From Bacteroidota bacterium (GTDB taxonomy: Bacteria > Bacteroidota > Bacteroidia > NS11-12g > UBA955), in contig VGFS01000008.1 of the NCBI GenBank assembly GCA_016868785.1, positions 1 to 64,000 on the forward strand: a stretch of 64,000 bases of DNA, given 5' to 3'. Below the pieces are notes generated by a model that was not told where the DNA came from, searched no databases, and worked only from the letters and a program-made list of their open reading frames with translations. Below, in pieces: positions 18,136 to 28,900 of this stretch. The position numbers and the translations under genes were made by a program. Every line of letters begins with the position of its first letter. Position 1 is the stretch's first letter.

Positions 18136-19238
18136 GGGTTAAAAGGGTGTTTGAGGGCTTCTCCAATGGCTTCAAGGTCTTTCACCACGGCTTCCACGAG
18201 CGGGATGCCTTGCAATTGTCGGACAGTATATTCCTGCATTTCTGGTTCTCCAGGAACGATTACTGGTTTGTTGCTATGCAGCGGTTTGGTGGCCCGGAAT
18301 CGCTGAATCCAAAGGTCCATGTCGCGCTGAAAATCAGCCAAATCCCTGAATCCGTCTACGTCCCAAGCGCCTACGAAATGTCCCAATCCTTTGCCGGGTT
18401 GGTCGGGCCGGGGTTGCAGAAAACTCACAAAGGGGGGAACCCATGGACCAAAGTTGGCGCCGTTGAGAACCCCAGAAAAAATATCTACCCAGGCGCCTAA
18501 GCCATAGCCTTTGTGGGCACCGTGGTCGGCATCGGAACCCAATGGGAGAAGCATTCCGCCTTGTTTGAGTGCGGAGGCGTTGGTGGTGTCTTCCCCGGTT
18601 TGGGTTAGGGCCCAGCCCGCAGGGATGGGTTTTTGCACGCGTTCCGCAATTTCTAATTTGCCGTTGGCTGCGGCGGCGGTGGCCATATCGAGCACGAAGG
18701 CGGGCTCATTGCCTGCTGGAACGGCCACACAAATAGGGTTGGTGCCTAACATGCGTTCGGCTCCACCGGCGGGCGTAACGAGCGGAGAGGCATTGGTCGT
18801 GGAAAACCCAATGTAATTGTGGGGTAGGGCCATCATGGCGTGGTAGGCCGCTATCCCGAAATGGTTGGAATTGGAGATGCCTACCCAACCTGAACCACAT
18901 TCGTGGGTCATTTCCAGTGCCTTTTGCATCGCAAAAGGCGCTGATACCAGGCCGATGGCCCCATCGGCCTCCAAATGTCCTGTGGCCCGCTTTCTTTGGG
19001 TGAATTGTAATTGGGGTTTGGGGTTGATTCGGCCGGCTTCAACCAGACGAATGTAACCGCTGAGGCGGGCCACGCCGTGACTGTCGATCCCCCGTAAATC
19101 GGCCATCATCAACACATCGGCGGCCTGAATGGCGTCGGCTTCACTGAACGACAGCCGCAAGAATATCACTTGAAGCCAGTCGCGCAGCGCACTGGCTGAC
19201 ACTTGACTTGTATTTGGGTACTGCATCATTCCGCTCAT
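18132..19238 (-). CDS. Ldh family oxidoreductase (malate/L-lactate dehydrogenase type 2)
   Basis: DLRGIDSHGVARLSGYI, GISNSNHFGIAAYH, LGTNPICVAVPAG, HKGYGLG. The preferred start at 19238 makes an ATGA overlap with the M61 stop. Confidence 0.9.
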   Translation of the reverse strand: MSGMMQYPNTSQVSASALRDWLQVIFLRLSFSEADAIQAADVLMMADLRGIDSHGVARLSGYIRLVEAGRINPKPQLQFTQRKRATGHLEADGAIGLVSAPFAMQKALEMTHECGSGWVGISNSNHFGIAAYHAMMALPHNYIGFSTTNASPLVTPAGGAERMLGTNPICVAVPAGNEPAFVLDMATAAAANGKLEIAERVQKPIPAGWALTQTGEDTTNASALKQGGMLLPLGSDADHGAHKGYGLGAWVDIFSGVLNGANFGPWVPPFVSFLQPRPDQPGKGLGHFVGAWDVDGFRDLADFQRDMDLWIQRFRATKPLHSNKPVIVPGEPEMQEYTVRQLQGIPLVEAVVKDLEAIGEALKHPFNP

Positions 19239-21202
19239 TTTAATAAGGTTTGTAATGCGCCATTGGCTTCCCAAAATTCATCGCCTTTGGCCGTTGCAGG
19301 CAACATGAACTCATATTTCACCTCTGGAAACGTAGAGAAAATCCCGCTGCATTCCCGCAGCAATCCCGCCCGGTTTACCAGCAAGGTAATTTCTTTGGGT
19401 TCGCCAATTTTCAAATATAGATCGTCGATGTTGTTCTCAATTCTCACCCCATTCACAGCGATCAATTCATCATTCACATTCACCCCCAGCTGAAACCCAG
19501 CAGCCGTAGGGTGGGCATGTATGCCTTTTACCAAGGTTCTGCCATTCGACGATTCACAGGTAAGACCAAACTTTTTGGATTGACTTTCGGTGATTTTGGT
19601 ATCGATCCCGGCCATCTTGGTCAAGGCAGCGTAATCCGGGATTTCTGTGCTGTGCAACAATTGCTTGGCAAATTGATCGAATGATTTTCCAGTGCCAATG
19701 CCTGTTTCGGGGTTGCCATTGCCGGTAATGATAACGGTTTTTACGGCATCGATAAATTCTTTTTCCGTGATGCCTTTTCCTTCTTCGCCCAAGGCTTTGT
19801 TCTTGTAGTGCGTGCGCCACAAATATTGCATCACATCGTCAAGATGCTTGCTTCCGTTGGTGTTTGCCGCGATCCAAGCATCGAAGAGAAACCCAACAAT
19901 CACACCCTTGCTATAGTAGGAATAGGTGCTGTTTTTGGAGTTTTCGTTGGGACGATATTCCTTGATCCACGCATCGTGGCTCATCTCACTGATGGTTGCT
20001 ACCCGGGCCCCCATGCGATTTTCGTGTGCATTGACATAGCCAGCCATGGTGCTCAAAAACTCCTTGCGGGTAACAATGCCAGCGCGCATCAGCGCGATTT
20101 CATCGTAGTAGCTGGTAATTCCTTCGGCCAACCACAGCAAATCGGTATAGTTCTCTTGACGATAATTGAAGGGGCCCAATTCGGCCGGACGGATTCGCTT
20201 CACATTCCACAAATGGAAATATTCGTGGGCAACGAGTCCCAAAAAGCCTTTGTATCGCGCAGCATCGGTATAGGCCCAGCGACTCATCATCAAAACGGTG
20301 CTGTTTTTATGCTCCAATCCGCCGCCACCGGCTTCCACGTTCTGAACGATGAATGTGTATCGCTTGCAAGGATGATCATTCACCACTTTGGCCATGGTTC
20401 TGCACATTAGCTGCATGTCGTCTCTGAGTTTCTCTAAATCAGCATTGTTGCGACCCACCATCGCCACTTCATGGGGGATCCCATTCACATCAAATTTGAA
20501 AACAGGGAAGTTTCCCAATTGCACGGGCGCATCGACCAAATCGTCGAAGTTGGGGTAGGTGAAATCCGCATGTCGCATCATTGAACCAAGTTCCGCCGGG
20601 GTATATTCTCTGTCTACCGCAGACTCGTAGGACGATTGGTCTAAAGCAGTGGCCGTTTTAAACCACCTAACTGGGTAGTATATGGCCAAATCACCGCCCA
20701 AGTGCTCAGAGCCTTTTACGGTCATCAACACCGAGGCCATGTTGAGCAAAGCTTGATCGTCATCAATAAAGCTGGTGCGAACGCTCAACTCAAAACAGTA
20801 TACGCTGTAACGAAATTCAACGGCCGTCACACCCTTTGGAATCGTCAATCTCCAGGTGTTTTTGTCCAACTTATTTGGGGTGATCGGACTGCCGAAATTG
20901 AGGGGTTCCTCGGCAAACACCATTTTAGATTCGTCCAAACTCAAACCGCGAGCACTTACCGACTCCACGTTTTTTGCGAACTCTCGCACTAAATAACTAC
21001 CGGGTGTCCAAACGGGCATGTAAATATCAAGCGAACCGGGCTTTAAATCCTCCAAACGAAGGGTGACTTCGGCATAGTGACTTTTGGGGTCGGTAATCGC
21101 GATGGTGTAATGAACGCGAGGGCTGGCGTTTTTCTTTGCGTCTGCGGAATTGGGTATCATGGAAATCAAAGTGAATCCCAAGGCGTAAATCGTCCTTAGC
21201 AT
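19235..21202 (-). CDS. M61 family metallopeptidase (glycyl aminopeptidase-like) with C-terminal PDZ-like domain
   Basis: VAHEYFHLWNVKRIRP zinc motif, WLAEGITSYYDE, GVNVNDELIAVNG PDZ-like segment, signal peptide. Confidence 0.92.
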   Translation of the reverse strand: MLRTIYALGFTLISMIPNSADAKKNASPRVHYTIAITDPKSHYAEVTLRLEDLKPGSLDIYMPVWTPGSYLVREFAKNVESVSARGLSLDESKMVFAEEPLNFGSPITPNKLDKNTWRLTIPKGVTAVEFRYSVYCFELSVRTSFIDDDQALLNMASVLMTVKGSEHLGGDLAIYYPVRWFKTATALDQSSYESAVDREYTPAELGSMMRHADFTYPNFDDLVDAPVQLGNFPVFKFDVNGIPHEVAMVGRNNADLEKLRDDMQLMCRTMAKVVNDHPCKRYTFIVQNVEAGGGGLEHKNSTVLMMSRWAYTDAARYKGFLGLVAHEYFHLWNVKRIRPAELGPFNYRQENYTDLLWLAEGITSYYDEIALMRAGIVTRKEFLSTMAGYVNAHENRMGARVATISEMSHDAWIKEYRPNENSKNSTYSYYSKGVIVGFLFDAWIAANTNGSKHLDDVMQYLWRTHYKNKALGEEGKGITEKEFIDAVKTVIITGNGNPETGIGTGKSFDQFAKQLLHSTEIPDYAALTKMAGIDTKITESQSKKFGLTCESSNGRTLVKGIHAHPTAAGFQLGVNVNDELIAVNGVRIENNIDDLYLKIGEPKEITLLVNRAGLLRECSGIFSTFPEVKYEFMLPATAKGDEFWEANGALQTLLK

Positions 21203-21237
21203 GATACAAAAATCAATAATTTTCGGGAGTAAACCTA

Positions 21238-21744
21238 TTATTTGGCTTTGTAAACCGGCACAGTGGAGCAGGGCTCGCCATACATGATGCTCTTGGCCAA
21301 TGGCGTGAGCAAGCGTGTGATTTCAGCGTAAGCTGCCGCAGTTACGGGTAGGTCGCCACACCCTTTGATAACCATTTTTTGATCTCGGAAAGATTCTACA
21401 TCCAACGTTTGTAGTGCATTGCGCCATAGAACTGCTTCCAGGGCCTGCAGATCTCCAAAAACGATTTCCCTCGCAATGCCCGATAGTTTGGAGGCAATGA
21501 GCATGTAAGCCCAAGTTGGAACAATGGCATCGGCACTGCAACCGATGGCTACAAAGGCATTTTGATAGGCCAACCAATCGTGGTTTTTAACCCAATCACG
21601 AAAATCCTTTTCTTTCAAAACCATTCCCATGAAGAGCACTTCTTTGATGTCGATAAACTTCCGTTCACCCACTGGGAAATGATCTTCCAAGTTGAGGGTG
21701 ATTAGGCCGCTGTTGGCTACTTTGTTGACGAAAACTTCATCCAT
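21238..21744 (-). CDS. DUF2480 family protein
   Basis: VNKVANSGLITLNLEDHFPVGER...EKDFRDWVKNHDWLAYQNAFVAIGCSADAIVPTWAYML. Confidence 0.8.
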   Translation of the reverse strand: MDEVFVNKVANSGLITLNLEDHFPVGERKFIDIKEVLFMGMVLKEKDFRDWVKNHDWLAYQNAFVAIGCSADAIVPTWAYMLIASKLSGIAREIVFGDLQALEAVLWRNALQTLDVESFRDQKMVIKGCGDLPVTAAAYAEITRLLTPLAKSIMYGEPCSTVPVYKAK

Positions 21745-21786
21745 GGTGGGCAGGTTTACAAATATACACCCGTTTGGGCGATGCCG

Positions 21787-23217
21787 TTAATCGACCAAGG
21801 TTACTTTGATGGTGTTGGTGCGCTGTTTTTTGTGGATGGGCATGCTGGCGCAGTTGATCACGTATTCGCCTTTCTTTACCATTTGCTGGGCTTTGAGGAT
21901 GTCCACAACGTCTTGGAAGGTGTCGTCGGTACTCACAAAACTGTCATAATAGAATCCCCGAACGCCCCAAACCAAATTCAATGTCGCCAACAGTTTTTTG
22001 TTGTCGGTGAATATGAAAACGTTGGCTTCCGGACGGTAGCTGGCCACCCGAAACCCAGTAAATCCAGATTTTGTCATGGCCACGATGGCTTTTGCATGGA
22101 GGTGATCGCTCATTTTAACCGCGGTAAAGCAAATTTCATCGCTGGCAAAAGAGGGTGATTCGGGTGTGGGTTTTACCCCTTTGTAGTAGGTTCTACGGTC
22201 GTTTTCAATATCAGTAATGATGCTGCCCATGACTTCAATGACGCGCAGCGGGTATTTTCCCACACTGGTTTCGGCCGATAACATGAGAGCGTCGGCACCG
22301 TCGAGTACTGCATTGGCGACATCGTTGATTTCTGCCCGGGTGGGCATGCTGTCAACAATCATAGTTTCCATCATTTGGGTGGCGATGATGCAAGGTTTGG
22401 CGGCGGCCAAGCATTTCTCAATGATGGTTTTCTGAATCAGGGGTACCCGCTGCAAGGGGACTTCAACTCCCAGGTCGCCGCGGGCTACCATGATACCGTC
22501 CGATATTTTGATGATTTCATCTATGTTGTTAACGGACTCGGGTTTTTCAATTTTGGCAATGACTTTGGTGTGGGTGCCCTTTTCTGCGATCAATCGCTTG
22601 AGCTCTACGATATCGTCGGCTGTGCGCACGAAACTCAAAGCCACCCAATCTACTTCCTGACTAAGCCCGTACTCCAAATCGGCCAAGTCTTTTTTGGTAA
22701 GGCTGGGTACAGTTAGGTTGGAATCGGGTAGGTTGAATCCTTTGTTGGACGATAATGGTCCGCCAGCTACAACCTGGGCTTTTAAAGTAGTTTCGTTCAC
22801 TTTTTCGGTGAATTCCAACGATACTTTACCATCGTTGAGCAAAATGCGCTCACCGGGTTTGCAGTCCTGAATGAGGCGTTTGTAACTAACGAAAAGCACT
22901 TCTTGTGTTGAAATTTGTTCTTCGGTGGTGACCAAAATGGTATTTCCTTCTTGGAGAATGAATTCACCATCTACTTTGCCAATTCTGAGTTTGGGTCCCT
23001 GTAAATCCTGAAGTATAGCCACATTGCATCCCAAGCGCTGGTTGATATTTCTCACCCGGTCTATCACCTCTTGGTGTAGTTCGTAGGCGCCATGTGAGAA
23101 GTTGAGTCGACACACATCCACACCGGCGAGGATGATTTTTTCCAACATTTCTTCACTGCTGGTGGCGGGCCCGATGGTGGCGACGATTTTGGTTTTGTTG
23201 AATTTTCCTTTGTACAT
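21787..23217 (-). CDS. pyk: Pyruvate kinase
   Basis: KTKIVATIGPATSS, RLNFSHG, DLQGPKLRIG, VALSFVRTADDI, MVARGDLGVEVP, MMETMI, MLSAETSVGKYP. Confidence 0.98.
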   Translation of the reverse strand: MYKGKFNKTKIVATIGPATSSEEMLEKIILAGVDVCRLNFSHGAYELHQEVIDRVRNINQRLGCNVAILQDLQGPKLRIGKVDGEFILQEGNTILVTTEEQISTQEVLFVSYKRLIQDCKPGERILLNDGKVSLEFTEKVNETTLKAQVVAGGPLSSNKGFNLPDSNLTVPSLTKKDLADLEYGLSQEVDWVALSFVRTADDIVELKRLIAEKGTHTKVIAKIEKPESVNNIDEIIKISDGIMVARGDLGVEVPLQRVPLIQKTIIEKCLAAAKPCIIATQMMETMIVDSMPTRAEINDVANAVLDGADALMLSAETSVGKYPLRVIEVMGSIITDIENDRRTYYKGVKPTPESPSFASDEICFTAVKMSDHLHAKAIVAMTKSGFTGFRVASYRPEANVFIFTDNKKLLATLNLVWGVRGFYYDSFVSTDDTFQDVVDILKAQQMVKKGEYVINCASMPIHKKQRTNTIKVTLVD

Positions 23218-23232
23218 GTTTTGTCGGTGCGA

Positions 23233-23709
23233 CTACAGATGACTTAGGGCATTGATCCAATTCAGTTTGCCGTGTTTGTCGGACGGAAACGTGTAAGCCA
23301 GTTGAACTGAGGCGATGGTTTTGATACCCTTCAGCCATTCCTCAGTTCCGCCCATGTCTTCAGCGCCGCGCATCAGCAACCAGAAATCGGGTGTAGGTTT
23401 GCCTGTGTAAAGCATGCCTCCGCTTCCTTTGTTCTCCACGATCCACATTTCACAGGCGGTTTCATTGCCTTCCCAGTAGTATTCTACATGCCTTGATTCT
23501 GTATTCTGAGACAAAAATACTGAAAAGGGAGGGTCTTGTCGCACAAATTGGGAAGAAAAAGTGTCATCTAGACACCAAGCCATCAAATGTGGCGGTATTT
23601 GGGTATGTATGGCAATGATCTCTAGGTCAATGCTAGCCCCTAGGAAGGTCGATTTGTAGCGTTTGATGGACAAAAGAATTTTTACAAAAATAATTTTAAT
23701 GTGGTATCT
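23233..23709 (-). CDS. IPExxxVDY-like family protein (start uncertain)
   Basis: ORF opens at 23733; position between pyk and acpP and the pattern [17 protein letters not shown]...[19 protein letters not shown]...DFWLLMRG fit this family. Downstream starts are possible. Confidence 0.5.
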   Translation of the reverse strand, partial: RYHIKIIFVKILLSIKRYKSTFLGASIDLEIIAIHTQIPPHLMAWCLDDTFSSQFVRQDPPFSVFLSQNTESRHVEYYWEGNETACEMWIVENKGSGGMLYTGKPTPDFWLLMRGAEDMGGTEEWLKGIKTIASVQLAYTFPSDKHGKLNWINALSHL

Positions 23710-23754
23710 CATCAAAAAATTGTTTCTTTGCAACTCAAATCAAAAAATAAGATC

Positions 23755-23991
23755 ATGTCAGAAATTGCAGAAAAAGTAAAGGCCATTATCGTAGACAAGC
23801 TTGGTGTTGAAGAAAGCGAAGTAGTAACCGATGCTAGCTTCACAAATGACTTGGGTGCCGATTCACTTGACACCGTGGAATTGATTATGGAATTTGAAAA
23901 AGAGTTCGATATCAGCATTCCAGACGATCAGGCTGAAAAGATTCAAACTGTTGGAGAAGCAGTTCGTTACATCGAAGAAAACAAAAAGTAA
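23755..23991 (+). CDS. acpP: Acyl carrier protein
   Basis: [23 protein letters not shown]...[28 protein letters not shown]. Confidence 0.97.
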   Translation: MSEIAEKVKAIIVDKLGVEESEVVTDASFTNDLGADSLDTVELIMEFEKEFDISIPDDQAEKIQTVGEAVRYIEENKK

Positions 23992-23994
23992 GCC

Positions 23995-25248
23995 ATGCAA
24001 CTCCGGAGAGTTGTTGTAACTGGACTGGGTGCGTTAACGCCTATCGGAAATGATGTTCCATCATTTTACAAAGGTTTGCAGTCCGGTATCAGCGGGGCGG
24101 GTTTGATTACCCACTTCGACACAGAAAAGTTCAAGGTGAAATTCGCCTGTGAGGTGAAAAACTTCAATCCTGAAGATTTTTTCGACCGCAAGGAGGCGAG
24201 AAAAATGGATCCTTTTACGCAATTCGCCATGGTGGCGGCCGATGAGGCGATAAACCATAGTGGACTGTTGCAGCAAACCTACAATCCGGATCGCATAGGT
24301 GTGGTTTGGGGCGCCGGTATCGGTGGTCTCACCACATTCTTCGCAGAAATTGTTGACTACGCAAAGGGCGACGGAACGCCTCGTTTCTCGCCCTTTTTCA
24401 TTCCTAAAATGATCGTTGACATCGCCCCAGGGTATATCAGTATCAAACACGGATTCCGAGGTCCCAATTTCTCTACCGTTTCAGCTTGTGCCTCATCAAC
24501 CCATGCATTAATCGATGCTTTCAACTACATCCGTTTGGGAAAAGCTGATGCAATCGTAGCAGGGGGGTCTGAAGCTTCAGTGAACGAGCCATCCGTGGGT
24601 GGTTTCAGTAACATGAAGGCCTTGAGCGAGCGAAACGATGACTTCCTCACCGCCAGCAGACCTTTCGATAAGGATCGCGATGGATTTGTGATGGGGGAAG
24701 GAGCCGCCGCCATGATCTTGGAGGATTACGAACATGCCAAGGCTAGGGGCGCGAAAATTTATGCAGAAATTGTGGGTGGCGGAATGACCGCCGACGCCTA
24801 TCACTTGACCGCACCACACCCAGAAGGGTTGGGCGCCTGCAACGTGATGAAAGCAGCCCTTGAGGATGCGGGAATGACGCCGGCCGACATAGATTACATC
24901 AACGTTCATGGTACCAGTACACCATTGGGTGATATCGCCGAGAGCAAAGCCATTCTATCGGTGTTCGGTGAACACGCCTACAACCTCAATATCAGTAGCA
25001 CAAAGAGTATGACAGGTCACTTGTTGGGTGGCGCCGGTGCCATTGAATCATTGGCCTGCATAATGGCTGTTAGTGAGAATGTGATTCCTCCTACAATCAA
25101 CCACTTTACCGATGATCCAGAATTCGACATCAAACTGAACTTTACCTTCAATGTCGCGCAGAAACGAACAGTTCGCGCTGCCTTGAGCAATACTTTTGGG
25201 TTTGGTGGACATAACGCTTCTGTGATATTCAAGAAGTTCGAAGGTTAA
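23995..25248 (+). CDS. fabF: Beta-ketoacyl-ACP synthase II
   Basis: VVVTGLGALTPIGND, TVSACASSTHAL active-site Cys, NVHGTSTPLGD, TKSMTGHLLGGAGA. Confidence 0.98.
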   Translation: MQLRRVVVTGLGALTPIGNDVPSFYKGLQSGISGAGLITHFDTEKFKVKFACEVKNFNPEDFFDRKEARKMDPFTQFAMVAADEAINHSGLLQQTYNPDRIGVVWGAGIGGLTTFFAEIVDYAKGDGTPRFSPFFIPKMIVDIAPGYISIKHGFRGPNFSTVSACASSTHALIDAFNYIRLGKADAIVAGGSEASVNEPSVGGFSNMKALSERNDDFLTASRPFDKDRDGFVMGEGAAAMILEDYEHAKARGAKIYAEIVGGGMTADAYHLTAPHPEGLGACNVMKAALEDAGMTPADIDYINVHGTSTPLGDIAESKAILSVFGEHAYNLNISSTKSMTGHLLGGAGAIESLACIMAVSENVIPPTINHFTDDPEFDIKLNFTFNVAQKRTVRAALSNTFGFGGHNASVIFKKFEG

Positions 25249-25260
25249 TATAACACCCCA

Positions 25261-25983
25261 TTGGTTCAACTCTTCTCGCGATTTTCTGTTAGCAATCACC
25301 TGTCCAAACAAGTGTATCGTGTGACTGGTGTGAAACCCGGTAAGTTGCGTATTTATCAGGAAGCTCTCAGGCACAGTTCGATGTCTGATTATCACAACAA
25401 TGAGCAAATCGTCAACAATGAACGCCTGGAATTTTTGGGTGATGCCGTTCTCGATGCCGTTGTAGCAGAACTCCTTTTCAAACAATTTCCCAAGAAAAAC
25501 GAGGGCTTCCTCACCGAGATGCGCACGCGCATTGTCAATCGGGAACAATTAGCCTACCTCGCAAGTAAGTTGGGTTTGGTTGAAATCATGGATATCAAGC
25601 GCGATTTACATCAAAATAGAATCGCCCTAAAAACCATCGGCGGCAATGCCCTAGAAGCGTTGATTGGGGCCATCTACCTTGACAAAGGTTTCAAAACCGC
25701 TCGGGATTTTATTGTGAATCGATTGGTAGGACAGTACTTGGACATCGAAAAGCTGATGACTACGGCCGTCTCGTATAAAGCGTTGGTGATGAAATGGGCA
25801 CAACAACAAAAGAAAACCCTTCGTTTTCAGCATGAATTAGCTCAAAACGGCAGATTGGAGTTACACGTAGTCACTTTGCACATCGAAGACGAAGTTTGGT
25901 TTACCGAGGAGAATCACAGCCGAAAAAAAGCCGAGGAACTTTGTTGCGAAAAAGCCTATCGCAAACTCAATTTAACCGTTTAA
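25261..25983 (+). CDS. rnc: Ribonuclease III
   Basis: NERLEFLGDAVLDAVVAELLF signature, C-terminal dsRBD; the ORF track calls a TTG start. Confidence 0.95.
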   Translation: MVQLFSRFSVSNHLSKQVYRVTGVKPGKLRIYQEALRHSSMSDYHNNEQIVNNERLEFLGDAVLDAVVAELLFKQFPKKNEGFLTEMRTRIVNREQLAYLASKLGLVEIMDIKRDLHQNRIALKTIGGNALEALIGAIYLDKGFKTARDFIVNRLVGQYLDIEKLMTTAVSYKALVMKWAQQQKKTLRFQHELAQNGRLELHVVTLHIEDEVWFTEENHSRKKAEELCCEKAYRKLNLTV

Positions 25984-28900
25984 TTAGCCCCCTGCGGCAA
26001 CATCATCGCCCTCTTCAGTCAAAGGCAACAATACCATTTGGTCTGTTGATTTGGCAAATCCACACCAGTAACAGCCCGCCGTTCCACAGCCGTTCATGAA
26101 CTCTAATGAATTGAGCTTGTCGTTGGCCTGCACAATCCAATGTTTGATTTTTTCATTGTCGGCATCGTCGAAGTGTAATTTTATCAAAGGAAAATCACCG
26201 TTTTCATCCTTTTCTACACAGTCGATCATAGCCATGTTGCAGTCCCAACTTTTTCCCGCTTGGTTGTTGGTCATCAACTGATAAACCCCCAACTGAAACC
26301 AATAGGGATTGGGTAGTTTGTCGGCCGTTCGCGGACCAGGGGCTGCTGCCTTTTTCTTGGAATTGTCTGGCTTGCCAGTTTTGTAATCAATCACCGTAGC
26401 ACGATTGCCATCGAAAACGATTTTGTCCAAAAAACCCGTGATGTGGATGCCTTCGATGACCGCGCTGATGCTTTTTTCGGTTAACACCACTTCGTATCTC
26501 CGGAATTCGTCGGATCGGGCGGCGTAATACAAGGGCAGCAAATCTTTTCCCTGTTGCATGCGCAGTTTGAATTGTTTTTCATTGAATCCATGTCGCTGAC
26601 GGTACATTTCGCGCTCAAAATGTTGAATAACTTCTTGTAAACTGAGCCACTTTTTTTCTTTGGTCCATGCGTCTACCCAGTGTTTCATAGCGGCGTGCAT
26701 GGCGGTTCCAAAGGCAGCGGCTGGCGAAGGGGCATCAGGAACCCTCACGACCCGGGTGAAATAGAATTTCAATCCACACTCTAGAATGCTATACAAGGTT
26801 GAAGGAGAGAATTTGAAGTTGTTAATTCTGTTCTTGACCCAGTCTATGCGATTTTCATCAAGCTTTGGCTTTGCGGTTCGTTTCAATAGCGCCTTCTGAA
26901 CATATAACAAGTGCGCGGTGTCTGGCGTATTCGGTGTCTCTGGTAAGGGCAAATTCAATTCAAACAAAAAACTGGATGGTTGTGTATCTGCAACTTTGGT
27001 GGGGGTGATTTTCTTCTGATTGTGGCTCAGATGTAACGACTTTTTGGCACGGGTGATGGCAACATAAAATAATCGCCTGCGCTCTTCGATATCTTCTTCG
27101 GTGCTTGTGTTGTTGGAAAGCTTAATTTCTTTCCCCTGTAATAACTTGGTGATGCTGAAAGGCATGCGACCGGCCTCGCTGTCTTCCCATTCCGGACGGT
27201 TGCAACGAACCACAAAGACATGATCGAATTCCAAGCCTTTGCTAGAATGTGCCGTAATAAATTGAACCCCTTCGGCAGTTCCAATGCGTTTTTCAAGGGG
27301 CACGGTTACTTTGTTGTTTTGCATTTTCTTCACGATGCCCAGAAATTCTGGGATTTTCATGAAGGGATTTTTTTCGCTCAAGCGAATGGCGAATTGCATG
27401 AACGTTTGCAAAACCTCCAAAGCCCATTCTTGGTCCTGCGATTTTAAAGCATAGGCCAGATAACCGCCTTCACTGTACATCCGTTGTATCAATTCGGGCA
27501 CCGTAATCCAACTAGTTTCTTTTAGCCAATTTTCAATGTTGTTCCAAAGTTCTCTCAAGGCAACAGTGGGCGGCGTAGAGAACATATCCGTCTGCTCCGG
27601 AGCCTGTAATTTTTCTCCGATGTGTTTTCTCCAAGAATAGGTCTCTCCCTGTAGGTTTGCGGTGCTACGCTGATGATAAATGTCTACCGAAAGTTGATTT
27701 ACCTCGAAACTGCTTAGGTCGTATAACGGACTCATCAGCAACTTATAAATGAGGTGCTCGCCGCTGTTGGCCAACTCCAATTCCAGCGACAAATATTCAA
27801 GCCAAGTGAGGAGGTGGAGTATGATGTTTTCGTTGAGGACGTCTGCCGAGCGATGAATCACAAACGGAATGTTCAACATCTCAAAGGCATCTGCCAGCGT
27901 AACCGCATGCTTGTTCAAGGGGTACAAAACGGCGATTTCATGGGGTTTCTCCTCTGCGGCGATCAATCGCTGAATTTCCTGACCAATACCAACCGCTTCG
28001 TGAAACTCATTCACAAACAGGCGAGCTGTGGGTTCGATGGCGGGGTAGGATCGATTCTCGCCGCTGGCCAAAAGCGTTTTGCTCAATCCCGGAATTTGGG
28101 CAATCAAACGTAGTTGATTGTTGTCCACCAAACTCTGTGCAGCATCCAATATGTGCTGGGTACTTCGATAGTTTTGTGTGAGGACAAAGGTTTTTAATCC
28201 CTCATCGTATCGCTTGGCGAAATCGAGCATGTTGCTCACTTTGGCTCCTTGGAAGGCGTATACGCTTTGATCGTCGTCGCCCACAACAAAGCAATTGGGT
28301 TCGTTGCCCCAATAAGAAATGAGTTGATGTAAAATGCGGTTCTGTAAACCACTGGTGTCCTGATATTCATCCACCAAAACATAGTGATATTGCTCTTGTT
28401 GATCGAGCAACAATTCGTCGTCCGTATCAAAAGCGTTAGCTACCCAATCCAACATGTCGGAGAATTCATATAGTCCTGCAGACGCTTTGGCTGATTTGTA
28501 TTGTTCGAAAAGATCCGCCGCCTCTTTGGCACGGGACCAGTTTTTCTTGTATTTGTCGTACTCGCCGGGTTTGATGTCGCCTGCTTTGTTTTCCCCGCGA
28601 TTGACTTTGAACACGGCGTTTGGGAACGCCAATTTAAACGCCTCGGGCTCAAGCAATCCATCGGCCCATGTGTGGAATTCATGGGCTGTGATGCCCTCAG
28701 ATTGCATCAATTCCCAAACCTTTGACAGGTCTCTGCGGGTTGATTGGGCATCTTCTTGATAGGTTTTTAGCAGGGAATTTGCCGGCAGCGACTCAATAAT
28801 GCCCTGAATTAGGTCAATTTTGTCTAATTCATCCATCACGCGGAGTTCCTTTCGGGCGAATTTTTCGGGACGTTCCTGGATGATTTTATTGCACAATCCG

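Noticed and set aside
19808-20410. 200-aa plus-strand ORF inside the M61 peptidase
   Set aside because: Antisense shadow ORF; the minus strand carries the conserved HEYFHLW frame.
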